Of a stretch of 64,000 nucleotides of DNA, positions 1 through 8,398 are shown piece after piece (position 1 is the stretch's first letter; each line of letters opens with the position of its first letter). The stretch is taken from assembly GCF_003464595.1 (NCBI RefSeq), contig NZ_QRZF01000002.1, positions 354,052-418,051 of the forward strand. Reading direction: 5' to 3'. Below the pieces are notes generated by a model. The model ran no database searches, was not told the origin of the DNA, and was given only the letters and a program-made list of their open reading frames with translations. The stretch comes from Bacteroides intestinalis. GTDB lineage: Bacteria; Bacteroidota; Bacteroidia; Bacteroidales; Bacteroidaceae. The position numbers and the translations under genes are program-made.

Positions 1-720
1 GAATTGGGTAAGACTGCCGAAGTTGAAACTACGATATCTGAATTTCTTTATTTGCCTGAAATAAGGCGGCAGGAAATTGCAAAGCTATTGGAAGGGAAAT
101 GTTATGAGAAGGCTATCGGTATGCTGAATGAAGGGATAGTGATAGCTGAAAGAGCGGGAGAGCTTGGTATAGTAGGAGAATGGCAGGAACAATTACTTTC
201 CATTTATGAGGAAATGCATGATGTCGCCAAAATTATTGAGATGTGTCGATTGCTATTTATTCATACGGATGGAAGTCTGGGTTATTATCATAAACTAAAA
301 TCATTGGTGCCTTCCATGGATTGGAAAGAGTACTTAAACGCATTGATGCAGGAAACCACTTTCTATGATTACTGGGGGACTGGAAATAATAAAGCAGAGA
401 TTTATATAGAAGAAAAGGATTATGATAAATTATTTGGTTATCTTTCCGCCTTGGAATACAGGCGTTTGGATGCTCTTCTGCAGTATGCCTCTTATCTGAA
501 TGCTACTCATTCCTCCCAAATTCTTCCTTTATTTACAGATGATCTTCGTACGTATGTGGAGAAAAATCTGGGGCGGAACCATTATGAATATATAGCCCGG
601 GTGCTGCGGGGTATGCGGAAATTGAATGGTGGGAAGGAGGTCGTGAAACAATTGGTGGAAGAATTCAGGGTCTTGTATAAACGTCGTCCGGCGATGATGC
701 AGGAATTGGGGGAATTCTAA
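1..720 (+). CDS. C-terminal part of a probable SWIM zinc-finger protein (partial, cut by window start)
   Basis: The reading frame is open from the first base of the window, so the gene begins upstream and only about 239 C-terminal residues are seen. The protein is helical and rich in Leu, Glu and Tyr, and it ends in a segment containing LYKRRPAMMQEL. As I recall the family, that segment resembles the end of Bacteroidetes and Firmicutes proteins that carry a SWIM zinc finger near the N-terminus followed by TPR-like helices. The zinc finger itself lies outside the window, so the assignment rests on the tail alone. No neighbour in the window is clearly linked to it. A generic TPR-type protein is the alternative. 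Confidence 0.5.
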   Translation, partial: ELGKTAEVETTISEFLYLPEIRRQEIAKLLEGKCYEKAIGMLNEGIVIAERAGELGIVGEWQEQLLSIYEEMHDVAKIIEMCRLLFIHTDGSLGYYHKLKSLVPSMDWKEYLNALMQETTFYDYWGTGNNKAEIYIEEKDYDKLFGYLSALEYRRLDALLQYASYLNATHSSQILPLFTDDLRTYVEKNLGRNHYEYIARVLRGMRKLNGGKEVVKQLVEEFRVLYKRRPAMMQELGEF

Positions 721-794
721 AGATTATCCAATTCACTAGTGTCTCTTTATTCATGGGACACTAGTGAATCGCTCTATTACAGAAAATAAGACTT

Positions 795-2609
795 TTATAA
801 ACTATAGTAGTACGATTTTATCTTTTGAGCCATTAGCCTACGGCGTTCATTCAAAAAGGAATCATAGTCAGTGTGTTCCATCTCAATTATGTTGGCTGGG
901 ATGCAATTCTGTTCTATATTCTTATGGAGGATGTCTAAATCGGTTATATTACCATATATTAGTTGCTTCGTTTCACATTGTTTAAGTGCTTTGCTGAAAT
1001 AGATATAAGGTGCATCATCGGAAACTGCTTTATTTACTTGTGTATCAAGATATGTGTAATTTGCAATTTGATTATATTTGGATTTCTCTGTCCACCCATT
1101 TCTAATTAGATATTTTTTGGGAAATATATGATGTACATCTCCAATAACTGTGATCAAGTCACCTATTTTGCTTCCATTAGTAAATAAAGCACTATCACCA
1201 CTATAAATCTGGGCCGCTAAATAAATATTAAAATACGGGCTATTGATAGCTGAGGTTTCCAGATTTTGAACTAATCCCACATTCCAAAAGGTGTCAGATA
1301 AATCGGCTGCTTCAACTTCTTCAAAATATGTAAGAAAACCTCTTTCCTTAATTCTTCGTATATCTGCATCCATAACCGTTTCAGGTGATGTAATATATCT
1401 GCTGGTTAAAGTTGTCATTACATACCATTTTGCAACATAATGCTTGATTTTAGCCTTATCAATATTGGGATCAGCATTAAGTATAAGATAAAGGGTGTAG
1501 GCAAAATCAAGGGTCATTTGAGAATTGATAAGTTTGTTGGTCACAAATCCGGCAGATTTAATGGTTAATACGAAATTACGGAATGTATATTCATTCATAA
1601 ATCCCAGAACTCCTTCTGTCAGTTTCTGGAATGATGTTTCTGCTATTTCTTCTTTATATTCGCGGGTCTCAAAATCACGCCCACCCAATAAACTTACCAA
1701 ATCTCTCATTTTTGCGCGGCCAAACTTATACATAAAAGCTATACGGAGAATGTCGTTATAATCTGGATCAAATATTTCTTCCCGATCATCCTTCAGCCAT
1801 TTCAGTTTCTCTGCAAAGGGAGTAGCCATGAACTCGGTATCTTTACACATATCTGTATACCAATCTGGTTGTACAGCCAGATGGGAGAAATAATCTATGG
1901 CTTTTCTTAGCATATTGCCACCATAGTTTGTATTGGCTGCGATTTTTGACATAGCAAAATCTGCCTGGTTTAGTTTGGCGCCTTGGCTGTTGATGCGGAT
2001 AAATATTTCAGTAACTTCGTCAATAGTGAGTTCTTTGTCTAATGTAATGACTCCTATCTGTCGGTTCTTAATATCCATGAGTCGCATGAGTATTTTGTTT
2101 AATTCGCTACCATTTATTTCACTATTTGCAGTGCAATAGTCATTCACGAATTGCCATAAATCAAAAGTAGGTTTAAACACTTCTGCGATATCTGCAATCC
2201 ATCGTCTATCTCTTAAAATTGCATTATCTTGTACTTTGAATAACTCTTCATCATTCTCTGGATTAGCTAAAGGGTTGAATGCTATTTTTATTCTTTTTTT
2301 CTCGAAATTTGCATTGATAACTTCCAAACCCATGATAGCCGTCATTAATGCTGTTACTCGCTGTTGTCCATCTATCATTATCTTTTTTCCTTCCGAAAGA
2401 CTTCCATTTTTCAATTTCATGTTAGGGCTTTGCGAAATGATGAGATATCCGGTTGGATATCCGGTATAAAGTGAATCTATCAAGTCGCGTACTTGTTTAG
2501 GTTTCCATACGAAAGGGCGTTGTATTTCCGGAATGGCAATTTCTCCGGACTTAATGAAATTTAGTATCTGTTCCAATGCAATATTGGATGCGTTGTATTT
2601 TTCGGCCAT
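795..2609 (-). CDS. DUF262/DUF1524 (GmrSD-like) nuclease family protein
   Basis: This 604-residue protein starts with a DUF262 (GmrS, ParB-like NTPase) domain: PEIQRPFVWKPKQVRDLI near residue 28 and the diagnostic IDGQQR motif near residue 80. The C-terminal part has a DUF1524 HNH-like motif, HHIFPKKYL, followed by NQIANYTYLD and N-K residues near residues 495-525. Family members such as GmrSD are type IV enzymes that cut modified phage DNA, and others are of unknown role. Both domains are in one chain, as in the fused forms. It stands next to decayed RhuM and AAA genes, which suggests a small defence or accessory patch beside the fimbrial locus. The target is not predictable from sequence. 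Confidence 0.85.
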   Translation of the reverse strand: MAEKYNASNIALEQILNFIKSGEIAIPEIQRPFVWKPKQVRDLIDSLYTGYPTGYLIISQSPNMKLKNGSLSEGKKIMIDGQQRVTALMTAIMGLEVINANFEKKRIKIAFNPLANPENDEELFKVQDNAILRDRRWIADIAEVFKPTFDLWQFVNDYCTANSEINGSELNKILMRLMDIKNRQIGVITLDKELTIDEVTEIFIRINSQGAKLNQADFAMSKIAANTNYGGNMLRKAIDYFSHLAVQPDWYTDMCKDTEFMATPFAEKLKWLKDDREEIFDPDYNDILRIAFMYKFGRAKMRDLVSLLGGRDFETREYKEEIAETSFQKLTEGVLGFMNEYTFRNFVLTIKSAGFVTNKLINSQMTLDFAYTLYLILNADPNIDKAKIKHYVAKWYVMTTLTSRYITSPETVMDADIRRIKERGFLTYFEEVEAADLSDTFWNVGLVQNLETSAINSPYFNIYLAAQIYSGDSALFTNGSKIGDLITVIGDVHHIFPKKYLIRNGWTEKSKYNQIANYTYLDTQVNKAVSDDAPYIYFSKALKQCETKQLIYGNITDLDILHKNIEQNCIPANIIEMEHTDYDSFLNERRRLMAQKIKSYYYSL

Positions 2610-2712
2610 ATATCCATTTATTTTACTAAGTTCAACAATGTATCAAATTAGAAGTTTTGCGTATACTACTATTTCGTTCGCAGTATCAAGGTTTTCTACA
2701 AAGATTTTGGTT

Positions 2713-3373
2713 TCATTGCTTCGGAAGATTTTTGATCATTTTGTCAAAGTCGCTTTCCAACTGTTCCATCTCACGTTTGCGATAAATAGCAAATTCATGT
2801 TCTGCTTTCTCTATTGCTTGCTTGTGAGAGATAGAACCTTTTCCTTCCAAAAGTTTCCGTTGTAGATTGATAATCTGTCGAAGTAGCATAAATATCTGTT
2901 ACTTGTTGATAAAAGTTTCTTTCTGATGCCCGAATGTCACGTATACGTTGAAGTAATTCACGGAAATAGCGGTTCCCACCTTGTTTCAAACGATCATCAT
3001 CCATCGTAAAACCTTTCTGAATGTATTCGTGCAGACGTTCAGTAGCCCATCTGCGGAAACGAGTAGCTATTTGGCTTTGTACTCGGTAGCCCAAAGCTAT
3101 GATTACATCGAGGTTGTAATGGTCGATGTTACGTTTTACTTGCCGTGCACCTTCTTGACGAACTAATAAGAATTTCTTATAAGTTCGATTTTCATCCAAT
3201 TCTTTATCAGCGTAGATGTTTTTGATATGCATAGAGATATTCTCCTGCGTAGTATCATAAATTTCGGCTAACTGATTTTGAGTCAACCAAACATCTTCAT
3301 TAGAAAAGCGTACATTGACTTTTGTTACGCCGTCTTCATCTTGATAGATGATGATTCCATTATTTTCTTTCAT
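2713..3373 (-). pseudogene. rhuM: RhuM family protein, internally deleted and frameshifted
   Basis: The first 168 or so residues match the conserved start of the RhuM family: WLTQNQLAEIYDTTQENISM near residue 29, NLDVIIALGYRVQSQIATRF near residue 88 and RRWATERLHEYIQKGF after it. The family is normally about 330 residues. Here the frame shifts after DIYATSTDY and stops early at 2795. In the neighbouring frame the typical C-terminal tail continues (GKGSISHKQAIEKAEHEF, then ESDFDK) and ends at 2713. The middle third, including the Fic-like helper region, is missing. This looks like an internal deletion plus frameshift. The cellular role of RhuM is poorly known, though it is often found in accessory islands. 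Confidence 0.8.
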
Positions 3374-3389
3374 AAGTAGATATTCATAA

Positions 3390-3518
3390 TTATTTCAGTT
3401 GCTTTCCTTCTATTCCTCTTCCTACACCATTGGAACCTATCAACACGTTCAGGCTGTTCAGCCTAATCTTTGCGTTGCGGATCGATTTATAGTTTTCTAT
3501 GAAGATTTGTTCTATCAT
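3390..3518 (-). pseudogene. N-terminal remnant of an AAA (RecF/OLD-like) ATPase
   Basis: A 42-codon frame reads MIEQIFIENYKSIRN, then LNVLIGSNGVG, after which it loses the expected K-S of the Walker A loop and stops. This is the typical first 40 residues of an AAA_21-type ATPase ('IENYKSI...VLIG.NG.GKS'), truncated just before the catalytic lysine. It lies directly upstream of the damaged RhuM gene on the same strand. The two are probably decay products of one accessory block. Confidence 0.65.
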
Positions 3519-3609
3519 ACTCAATGTTTTTATTTCACAAAGTTAGAAAAAGAAATTGTATAAGTAGTATGAGTGATGATGTTTTCTGCTGTATAAAGAA
3601 AATACAATT

Positions 3610-4062
3610 CTATTTTCTTTCCACCTTCTTCACCCACAAAAAATAACTCTTCAGCAACGTCTCTTCCGGTATAAGTTCCATCATTCCGTGCTTTTCCAGA
3701 TACAACTCCGTAGCCCTTGTAAACATCATCCCGTTCTTGAACTTGTTCCTGCGCAGGAAGCGGTAATAATCCATTCTCATTTCATAGTTGATTTCCTGTT
3801 CCAAGATTTTCACAGCCTCTTCTCCTAAATAATTGTAGGTTCGTGGATCTTTCCCTACACTGGGGCAGGGTAGGGAAAAGGTGATATTTCCCTGATCCCG
3901 CCATGACACACCTTTGGGGCGGGGAGTGGTGAGCTGTAGTAGGCAACTGTAAAGATTCTGATTTTTTGTGAAACGGATGGCACCCTCTATGGTACAATGC
4001 GCGTATGCGCTTTGCAGGTAAGCCGCGAGATAGGGCTTTACCTGAATGGTAACTGTAATCAT
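3610..4062 (-). CDS. Hypothetical protein, 150 residues
   Basis: I do not recognise this protein. It is basic and soluble, with no signal peptide or membrane segment. A mixed N-terminal half contains PRPKGVSWRDQGNITFSLPC, and the helical C-terminal half is rich in charged and aromatic residues (YEMRMDYYRFLRRNKFKNGM, then ELYLEKHGMMELIPEE). Its length and codon use look like a real gene. It is divergent from the invertase gene that starts about 380 bases away. Small proteins of this kind occur near Bacteroides integrases, but no function can be assigned. Confidence 0.55.
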   Translation of the reverse strand: MITVTIQVKPYLAAYLQSAYAHCTIEGAIRFTKNQNLYSCLLQLTTPRPKGVSWRDQGNITFSLPCPSVGKDPRTYNYLGEEAVKILEQEINYEMRMDYYRFLRRNKFKNGMMFTRATELYLEKHGMMELIPEETLLKSYFLWVKKVERK

Positions 4063-4443
4063 TTTGTATATTGTTTTGAAGTGAAAAATATTTCCATACG
4101 TTTGTGTTCCTGTGGCGGGGAGCGTTCCTCGGAGCAGTGGAAGAAGGCAGATGTGTTACTCCGGCAAACGATGGAAAATCAAATGATTACGGTATGTCGA
4201 TGTTGCTCTACGACCAATAGGTCGTTTCTCTACGAGGAAGGGTGCTTTGCCCGTAGAGGAACGCATGGCTCTTCTACGGGACTAAATCACCCGCCTCTGA
4301 CCTTTGGTGCAAATATCTGTCAAATTAACATCTCTGGCAAAACTTAAAGGCGGTGGTTAAAGATAGTATTGTAATGAAACATTTGTCTTTAATGCCTGTT
4401 TGTGACGTAGTATATGCGCGTGCAATAACGTGCGAAAAAATGA
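4063..4443. other. Intergenic region between divergent genes with short hairpins
   Basis: This stretch separates the minus-strand 150-residue gene from the plus-strand invertase. I see no convincing gene. Around 4210-4290 there are repeated short segments of the form CTCTACG/CGTAGAG that can pair into small hairpins. Promoters for both flanking genes should lie here, but no clear TAnnTTTG box was picked out. Confidence 0.4.
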
Positions 4444-5379
4444 ATGAATATGAAGATAGTCTATTTAAACAATTTTATGAGTTCGGTGGTCACTGAACTT
4501 GAAAGAAACGGGCAGTACAGTACCGCCCATGTATGTGGTAGCGTGTTACGGTCAGTGATGGCCTTTGATGGCGACGGGTTGCTCCTGTCCGGCATTACGC
4601 CCCTGTGGTTGAAGGCGTATGAGTATTACCTCCTCCATAAGGGCGAAAAAGGCTTGGAGTGGAATACCATCTCTACCTATATGCGTATGCTTCGGGCAGT
4701 TTATAACCGGGCGGTAGTGCGTAAACTGGTGCCTTTCGTTCCTCATTTGTTCAGGGAAGTGTTCACAGGGCGCAAGGCAGACCATCGGAGGGTACTGGAA
4801 CGGGATGATATGCGGCAATTACTGGCAGAAAAGGATTTGGATATTATCTCTCCCGGTATGGAGTGGGCACGTGCATGCTTGGAGCTTATGTTTCGCTTTC
4901 ATGGGATGCCTTTTGTTGATCTTGCCCATCTTCGGAAGTCTGATTTGAAGGATGGCTATCTGACCTTGCGCCGCAGAAAGACGGGGATGCCGCTTTCTGC
5001 GCGCGTGGATAGTCGAGCTATGCAGTTGTTGGAGCGCTACCGGAACCGGGACGAGACTTCGCCTTATCTACTTTGTTTTTTGGATGGAAGTCTGGAAGGA
5101 ATGGCTGCTTACAGGGATTACTTGCGGATATTACGCTTGCTTAACAGTAAACTGCGTGCGCTTGCTCTGTGGAGGAAAGTACAGGGTAAAGTGACATCGT
5201 ACACGGCCAGACATACGTGGGCCACTGTGGGCAAGTACTGTCACATTCCCATTGAAATCATTTCCGAAGGGCTGGGACACGCTTCCGTAACTACTACCGA
5301 GGGGTACATGAAGGGGTTTGGAAATAATCGGATGGATCGGGCGAATAAGGTTATAATGAATTACATATTTGAGAGGTAG
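4444..5379 (+). CDS. Tyrosine-type DNA invertase of the fimbrial locus
   Basis: This 311-residue protein has the layout of Bacteroides tyrosine recombinases: an N-terminal SAM-like DNA-binding half to about residue 110, then the catalytic half. Visible catalytic features are K179 (RRRKTG), R256-H257 (SYTARHTWAT), H279 (GLGHAS) and the nucleophile Y288 (TTEGYMKGF). At the position of the first catalytic arginine the sequence is FRFHGMPFVDLAHLRKSDL, so His153 stands where most relatives have Arg, with Arg151 two residues before. It lies immediately upstream of an inverted-repeat-bounded promoter segment, so its likely job is to invert that segment and switch the fimbrial operon. It is too local to be a phage integrase and no phage genes accompany it. 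Confidence 0.88.
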   Translation: MNMKIVYLNNFMSSVVTELERNGQYSTAHVCGSVLRSVMAFDGDGLLLSGITPLWLKAYEYYLLHKGEKGLEWNTISTYMRMLRAVYNRAVVRKLVPFVPHLFREVFTGRKADHRRVLERDDMRQLLAEKDLDIISPGMEWARACLELMFRFHGMPFVDLAHLRKSDLKDGYLTLRRRKTGMPLSARVDSRAMQLLERYRNRDETSPYLLCFLDGSLEGMAAYRDYLRILRLLNSKLRALALWRKVQGKVTSYTARHTWATVGKYCHIPIEIISEGLGHASVTTTEGYMKGFGNNRMDRANKVIMNYIFER

Positions 5380-5433
5380 TCTAATGTGCTGTTTGAAGGT
5401 TAAATGTTTGATTTATAGCTTTATGTGAAGGAG

Positions 5434-5450
5434 TTATCTTGTAGGTAACG
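5434..5450 (+). repeat. Left inverted repeat of the fimbrial switch
   Basis: TTATCTTGTAGGTAACG. Its reverse complement recurs at 5781-5797 with one mismatch (A versus G). It is the probable crossover site of the adjacent invertase. Confidence 0.85.
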
Positions 5451-5467
5451 TAGATGTTGTTATGGCG

Positions 5468-5498
5468 CAAAAGTAGATAATATATTTCTAAATCCCAA
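5468..5498 (-). promoter_or_regulatory. Bacteroides-type promoter inside the invertible segment, facing left
   Basis: On the minus strand a TTGG box (5495-5498) is followed after 19 bases by TACTTTTG (5468-5475), matching the -33/-7 pattern TTTG...TAnnTTTG. As assembled it fires toward the end of the invertase gene, not into the fimbrial operon. After inversion it would lie about 60 bases upstream of the right repeat's outer edge and drive the operon. Confidence 0.7.
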
Positions 5499-5780
5499 GA
5501 GAAAGACATTTTATTTGCTTGTTTACATGCATTTATCAACCGGTGATTTATATTAGAAAACAAATACTACAGATTTTACAAGTTTCTCTTCCTGTATACA
5601 GGTCTGGCGAATGATTATTTTCTCCTGCACTGTGCAAATTTGTATACTATTTCCCTTACCCGTTTCCGGAAGCTGAAGACGGGAAAAGGATTATTGTACA
5701 CCGTGAACAGTATGTACATATAAATTCTTGTATATATTGGGCTTGTATGAGTCTTGTGTCTTGCTGTATATGTGTGTATC

Positions 5781-5797
5781 CGTTACCTACAAGGTAA
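5781..5797 (-). repeat. Right inverted repeat of the fimbrial switch
   Basis: CGTTACCTACAAGGTAA, inverted partner of 5434-5450. It lies 37 bases ahead of the first fimbrial-operon start codon, so the operon's leader begins beside it. Confidence 0.85.
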
Positions 5798-5834
5798 TGC
5801 CAGTGCATATAATGGATAAAACAGAACAATTATC

Positions 5835-6209
5835 ATGATAACATCCAAAACACAAGCTGCCATCGCAGTACTTAACGACATCTATGCGGGAGGAGACATA
5901 ATCCGTGCGGATGCTTGCCAGCTTACAGAGCAAGATATGGATATCCTGCTTTCAAAGCTTTTAAGTGCCGGACTCATAAAACTGTCTGACAAGGGAGATT
6001 CCCGTGATATACAGGTGTACACCCCTACACGTGACTCTTCTGATGTTTCCCTTCTTGATATCCTTGAAGCTACTGGCGAACATCTGGATTGCAATCACCC
6101 CACTACTGAGGAATTCCACATGCGATATGGGAAAGCTGCGCAGAAGCTCGGTATAGTGAACTATATCACAAGGGAATATCTGAAAGAGATAAAGCTGTTT
6201 GAGTTGTAA
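5835..6209 (+). CDS. Rrf2-like winged-helix regulator, first gene of the fimbrial operon
   Basis: This is a 124-residue protein. The N-terminal region (residues 3-60) reads like a winged helix: TKTQ-type helix, a central LTEQDMDILLSKLLSAGLIK recognition part, and a DIQVYTPTRD wing. It is followed by SLLDILEATGEHLDC, similar to the 'itlldIl.ai.g' part of the Rrf2 family. The cysteines typical of iron-sulphur Rrf2 proteins are not arranged as in IscR. It is the first gene after the invertible promoter and overlaps the next gene by 11 bases, so it is probably co-transcribed and may tune the operon. The Rrf2 assignment is moderate. Confidence 0.6.
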   Translation: MITSKTQAAIAVLNDIYAGGDIIRADACQLTEQDMDILLSKLLSAGLIKLSDKGDSRDIQVYTPTRDSSDVSLLDILEATGEHLDCNHPTTEEFHMRYGKAAQKLGIVNYITREYLKEIKLFEL

Positions 6210-6804
6210 ACGTAATCCGCAAAACCTTTTGAAAAGAAATACTTTCATATTGTCCCTGATTATGCTGCTGTTCTGTCTTGCAGACTTGCATTCTCAGATC
6301 CTTGCAGTGAAGAGTGATCTGCTGACGGGAGCACTTTCTTCGCCCAATTTTGGGGTGGAAGTGAAGCTTTCCAATCGGCTCACATTAGAAGCTGGTTTTC
6401 ATTACAATCCTTTTCCGGCAGGCGGAGACAAGCGTTGGAAACATTGGTTTGTGCAGCCTGAACTGCGCTACTGGATGTGCCAGCCCTTTGGCGGTCACTT
6501 CTTCGGTGCGCATTTGTTGTACGGAGTATACAATGTGGGAGGAATGAAACTCCCTCTGGGGCTCTTTAAGGGAGTACGTTCTTCAAGATATGAAGGGGAC
6601 TTTATGGGGCTGGGAGTATCATATGGCTACCACTTTATTCTCGCCCCCCGGTGGAGTATCGAGGCAAGCGTCGGCGTAGGATTTCTGCATACCGGATACG
6701 AACGCTACCGTTGTTTGCATTGCGGTGAACAGACCGGCGGCGAACATAAAAACTTTATTGCGCCAACCCGGGTTGCGGTATCACTAGTGTATTTGATAAA
6801 TTGA
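6199..6804 (+). CDS. DUF3575 outer-membrane protein of the fimbrial operon
   Basis: After a signal segment (FILSLIMLLFCLADLHSQ) the mature part shows the DUF3575 pattern: LAVKSDLLTGALSSPNFGVE, then RLTLEAGFHYNPF, WFVQPELRYWMCQPFGGHFF, and a final strand with aromatic ends (VAVSLVYLIN). This is a predicted eight-strand outer-membrane barrel. DUF3575 genes stand at the front of Bacteroides FimA-type operons together with DUF3868 genes. The longest start is a TTG at 6199 that overlaps the previous gene. A second TTG at 6229 gives MKRNTF and a more usual signal peptide length, so it may be the true start. Confidence 0.85.
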   Translation: MSCKRNPQNLLKRNTFILSLIMLLFCLADLHSQILAVKSDLLTGALSSPNFGVEVKLSNRLTLEAGFHYNPFPAGGDKRWKHWFVQPELRYWMCQPFGGHFFGAHLLYGVYNVGGMKLPLGLFKGVRSSRYEGDFMGLGVSYGYHFILAPRWSIEASVGVGFLHTGYERYRCLHCGEQTGGEHKNFIAPTRVAVSLVYLIN

Positions 6805-6845
6805 GAGTTGTTTATAATTTAGTAATTTGTAATTAAACATAGAGC

Positions 6846-8366
6846 ATGAAAAACTTAATCCGTATTCCTTTGACATTGACACTCCTGTTCGCTACATACT
6901 GTCTCTGTCTCGGGCAGGAGTTTTACCGGGGAGAACTATTTGTTACCGGACAACATTTTTCGCTGACGAATGGAGACCTGAATGTGGAGCTGTCTGTTGA
7001 CTTCGAAGGCCTGAAAATGCCTTCGGATGAGTCGCTGACTGTGACCCCCGTACTTAAAAACGGTGAATACGAGCAGGAGCTTCCTGCCGTACTGATTAAC
7101 GGGGTGGAGAAACAAAAAGTATATCAGAGGATACAGGCTTTGGCGGCTGGTAAACGCAATAGCGCTAAGGTACGCACTTCGCCAATTCCGGCAGTGGTGA
7201 TACGCAACGATCATGCGGTCTCCCGCGCGTTTACCTATAAAGTGTTGGTGCCCTATGAGCAGTGGATGGAGCGGGCTATACTCTTGTTGCGTTCGCAGGA
7301 ATGTGCTTGTCATGGTAAGAAAGGAAATGTTTATGAAGATAAGATAGCGGATGGAATCCGCCTGCCGAAGATGAAGGTATCCCGGTTGGGTGCGGATATC
7401 GATGCCGATTTTCTTTCATTGGTGAACTTTATTCAGCCTACACCGGACAAGGACACGTTGCATTGCATAACGGGATCTATCCCATACTTCAAACGGAAGG
7501 AAGAACAGAAAGACGGGAAGCAGCTTGGTAAACTCTCCGAGGAAAAGCAGAACTTCGAGATATACTGCCGTCTTCGCGACGTACTGCATGATGTACGTCA
7601 GGAGATGGGTACAAAATTGGCGAAAATCAGTGTAACCGGTTACGGTGTCCCTGTGGGAAACCTGAAGAAAAACGAGACAAATGCCCTGATACGTGCTCTT
7701 AAGCTAAAGGAGTATTTACGTGAAAACCGCCTGGCGGGAAGAGCCTTGCTGGATGTGAGTTGGATTTCCGAAGATTGGGACTCCATCACCAGCCTGGTGA
7801 GAAAAAGTGATATGCTGTTGAAAGAGGCTACTCTCGACCTTATTAATAATATAGAGATTGTTAAAGGTCGCGAACGTATGTTGATGTCGTTTGCAGACGG
7901 CAAGCCTTACAAGTATCTTATGGAGAAGATATTTCCTGAAGTAATGCGTGTGGACTATCGGATAGAATACACCCGCAAGCCTCTGGGCGCTGCTGAAAGT
8001 CTTGAGTTGCTACGTAGTGGAAAACAGCGCGCTCTTCATCTGAACGAGTTCTTTGCTGTGGCAGGTAGCTATCCGATGGGTTCCACTGAATATAATGATA
8101 TACTGGACCTTGCTGCAAGGATTTTCCCGGAGAGTCCGGAAGCCAACATCAATGCGGCGGCAGTGGCTTTGAGCAAAAAGGAACTGTCTAAGGCACGTGG
8201 GTATCTGGAACCTTTTGCCACCCTTCCGATAGCCTATAATAACATGGGGATTCTCTGTCTGCTTGAAGGTAACCGGGATAAGGCGGAGGTGTATCTTACG
8301 ATGGCGGCCGCCACTGGAGTGGAACAGGCGATTAAGGCGTTGGAACAATTGAAAATTAAAGATTAA
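6846..8366 (+). CDS. DUF3868 protein with OmpA-like and TPR segments, fimbrial operon
   Basis: A 506-residue secreted protein. It has a signal peptide (residues 1-23, ending CLCLGQ), a DUF3868 domain over about residues 25-150 with two-sheet features (FVTGQHFSLTNGDLNVELSV), and a segment around residues 255-295 (ISVTGYGVPVGN, then NALIRALKLKEYLREN) that resembles the peptidoglycan-binding OmpA fold. A C-terminal TPR-like part begins at about residue 400 (PESPEANINAAAVALSKKEL). The role inferred is envelope support or assembly of the fimbria together with the DUF3575 barrel upstream. It is 41 bases from the previous gene and 32 bases from the fimbrillin. Confidence 0.85.
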   Translation: MKNLIRIPLTLTLLFATYCLCLGQEFYRGELFVTGQHFSLTNGDLNVELSVDFEGLKMPSDESLTVTPVLKNGEYEQELPAVLINGVEKQKVYQRIQALAAGKRNSAKVRTSPIPAVVIRNDHAVSRAFTYKVLVPYEQWMERAILLLRSQECACHGKKGNVYEDKIADGIRLPKMKVSRLGADIDADFLSLVNFIQPTPDKDTLHCITGSIPYFKRKEEQKDGKQLGKLSEEKQNFEIYCRLRDVLHDVRQEMGTKLAKISVTGYGVPVGNLKKNETNALIRALKLKEYLRENRLAGRALLDVSWISEDWDSITSLVRKSDMLLKEATLDLINNIEIVKGRERMLMSFADGKPYKYLMEKIFPEVMRVDYRIEYTRKPLGAAESLELLRSGKQRALHLNEFFAVAGSYPMGSTEYNDILDLAARIFPESPEANINAAAVALSKKELSKARGYLEPFATLPIAYNNMGILCLLEGNRDKAEVYLTMAAATGVEQAIKALEQLKIKD

Positions 8367-8398
8367 GCAATAAATAATAACCATAAACGGTATAATAT

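Larger units (their letters stand above)
5434..5797. promoter_or_regulatory. Invertible promoter segment (fim switch), apparently in OFF orientation
   Basis: Two inverted repeats, TTATCTTGTAGGTAACG at 5434-5450 and CGTTACCTACAAGGTAA at 5781-5797, match in 16 of 17 positions when one is reverse-complemented. They enclose 330 bases between the invertase and the first fimbrial-operon gene. The enclosed segment has no gene but carries a good Bacteroides promoter near its left end that reads leftward. Inversion would place this promoter near the right end, reading into the gene at 5835. This is the standard design of phase-variable surface loci in Bacteroides. Confidence 0.85.

Noticed and set aside
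764..985. 73-codon plus-strand frame overlapping the end of the DUF262 gene
   Set aside because: It is on the opposite strand of a clear gene and has no motif.
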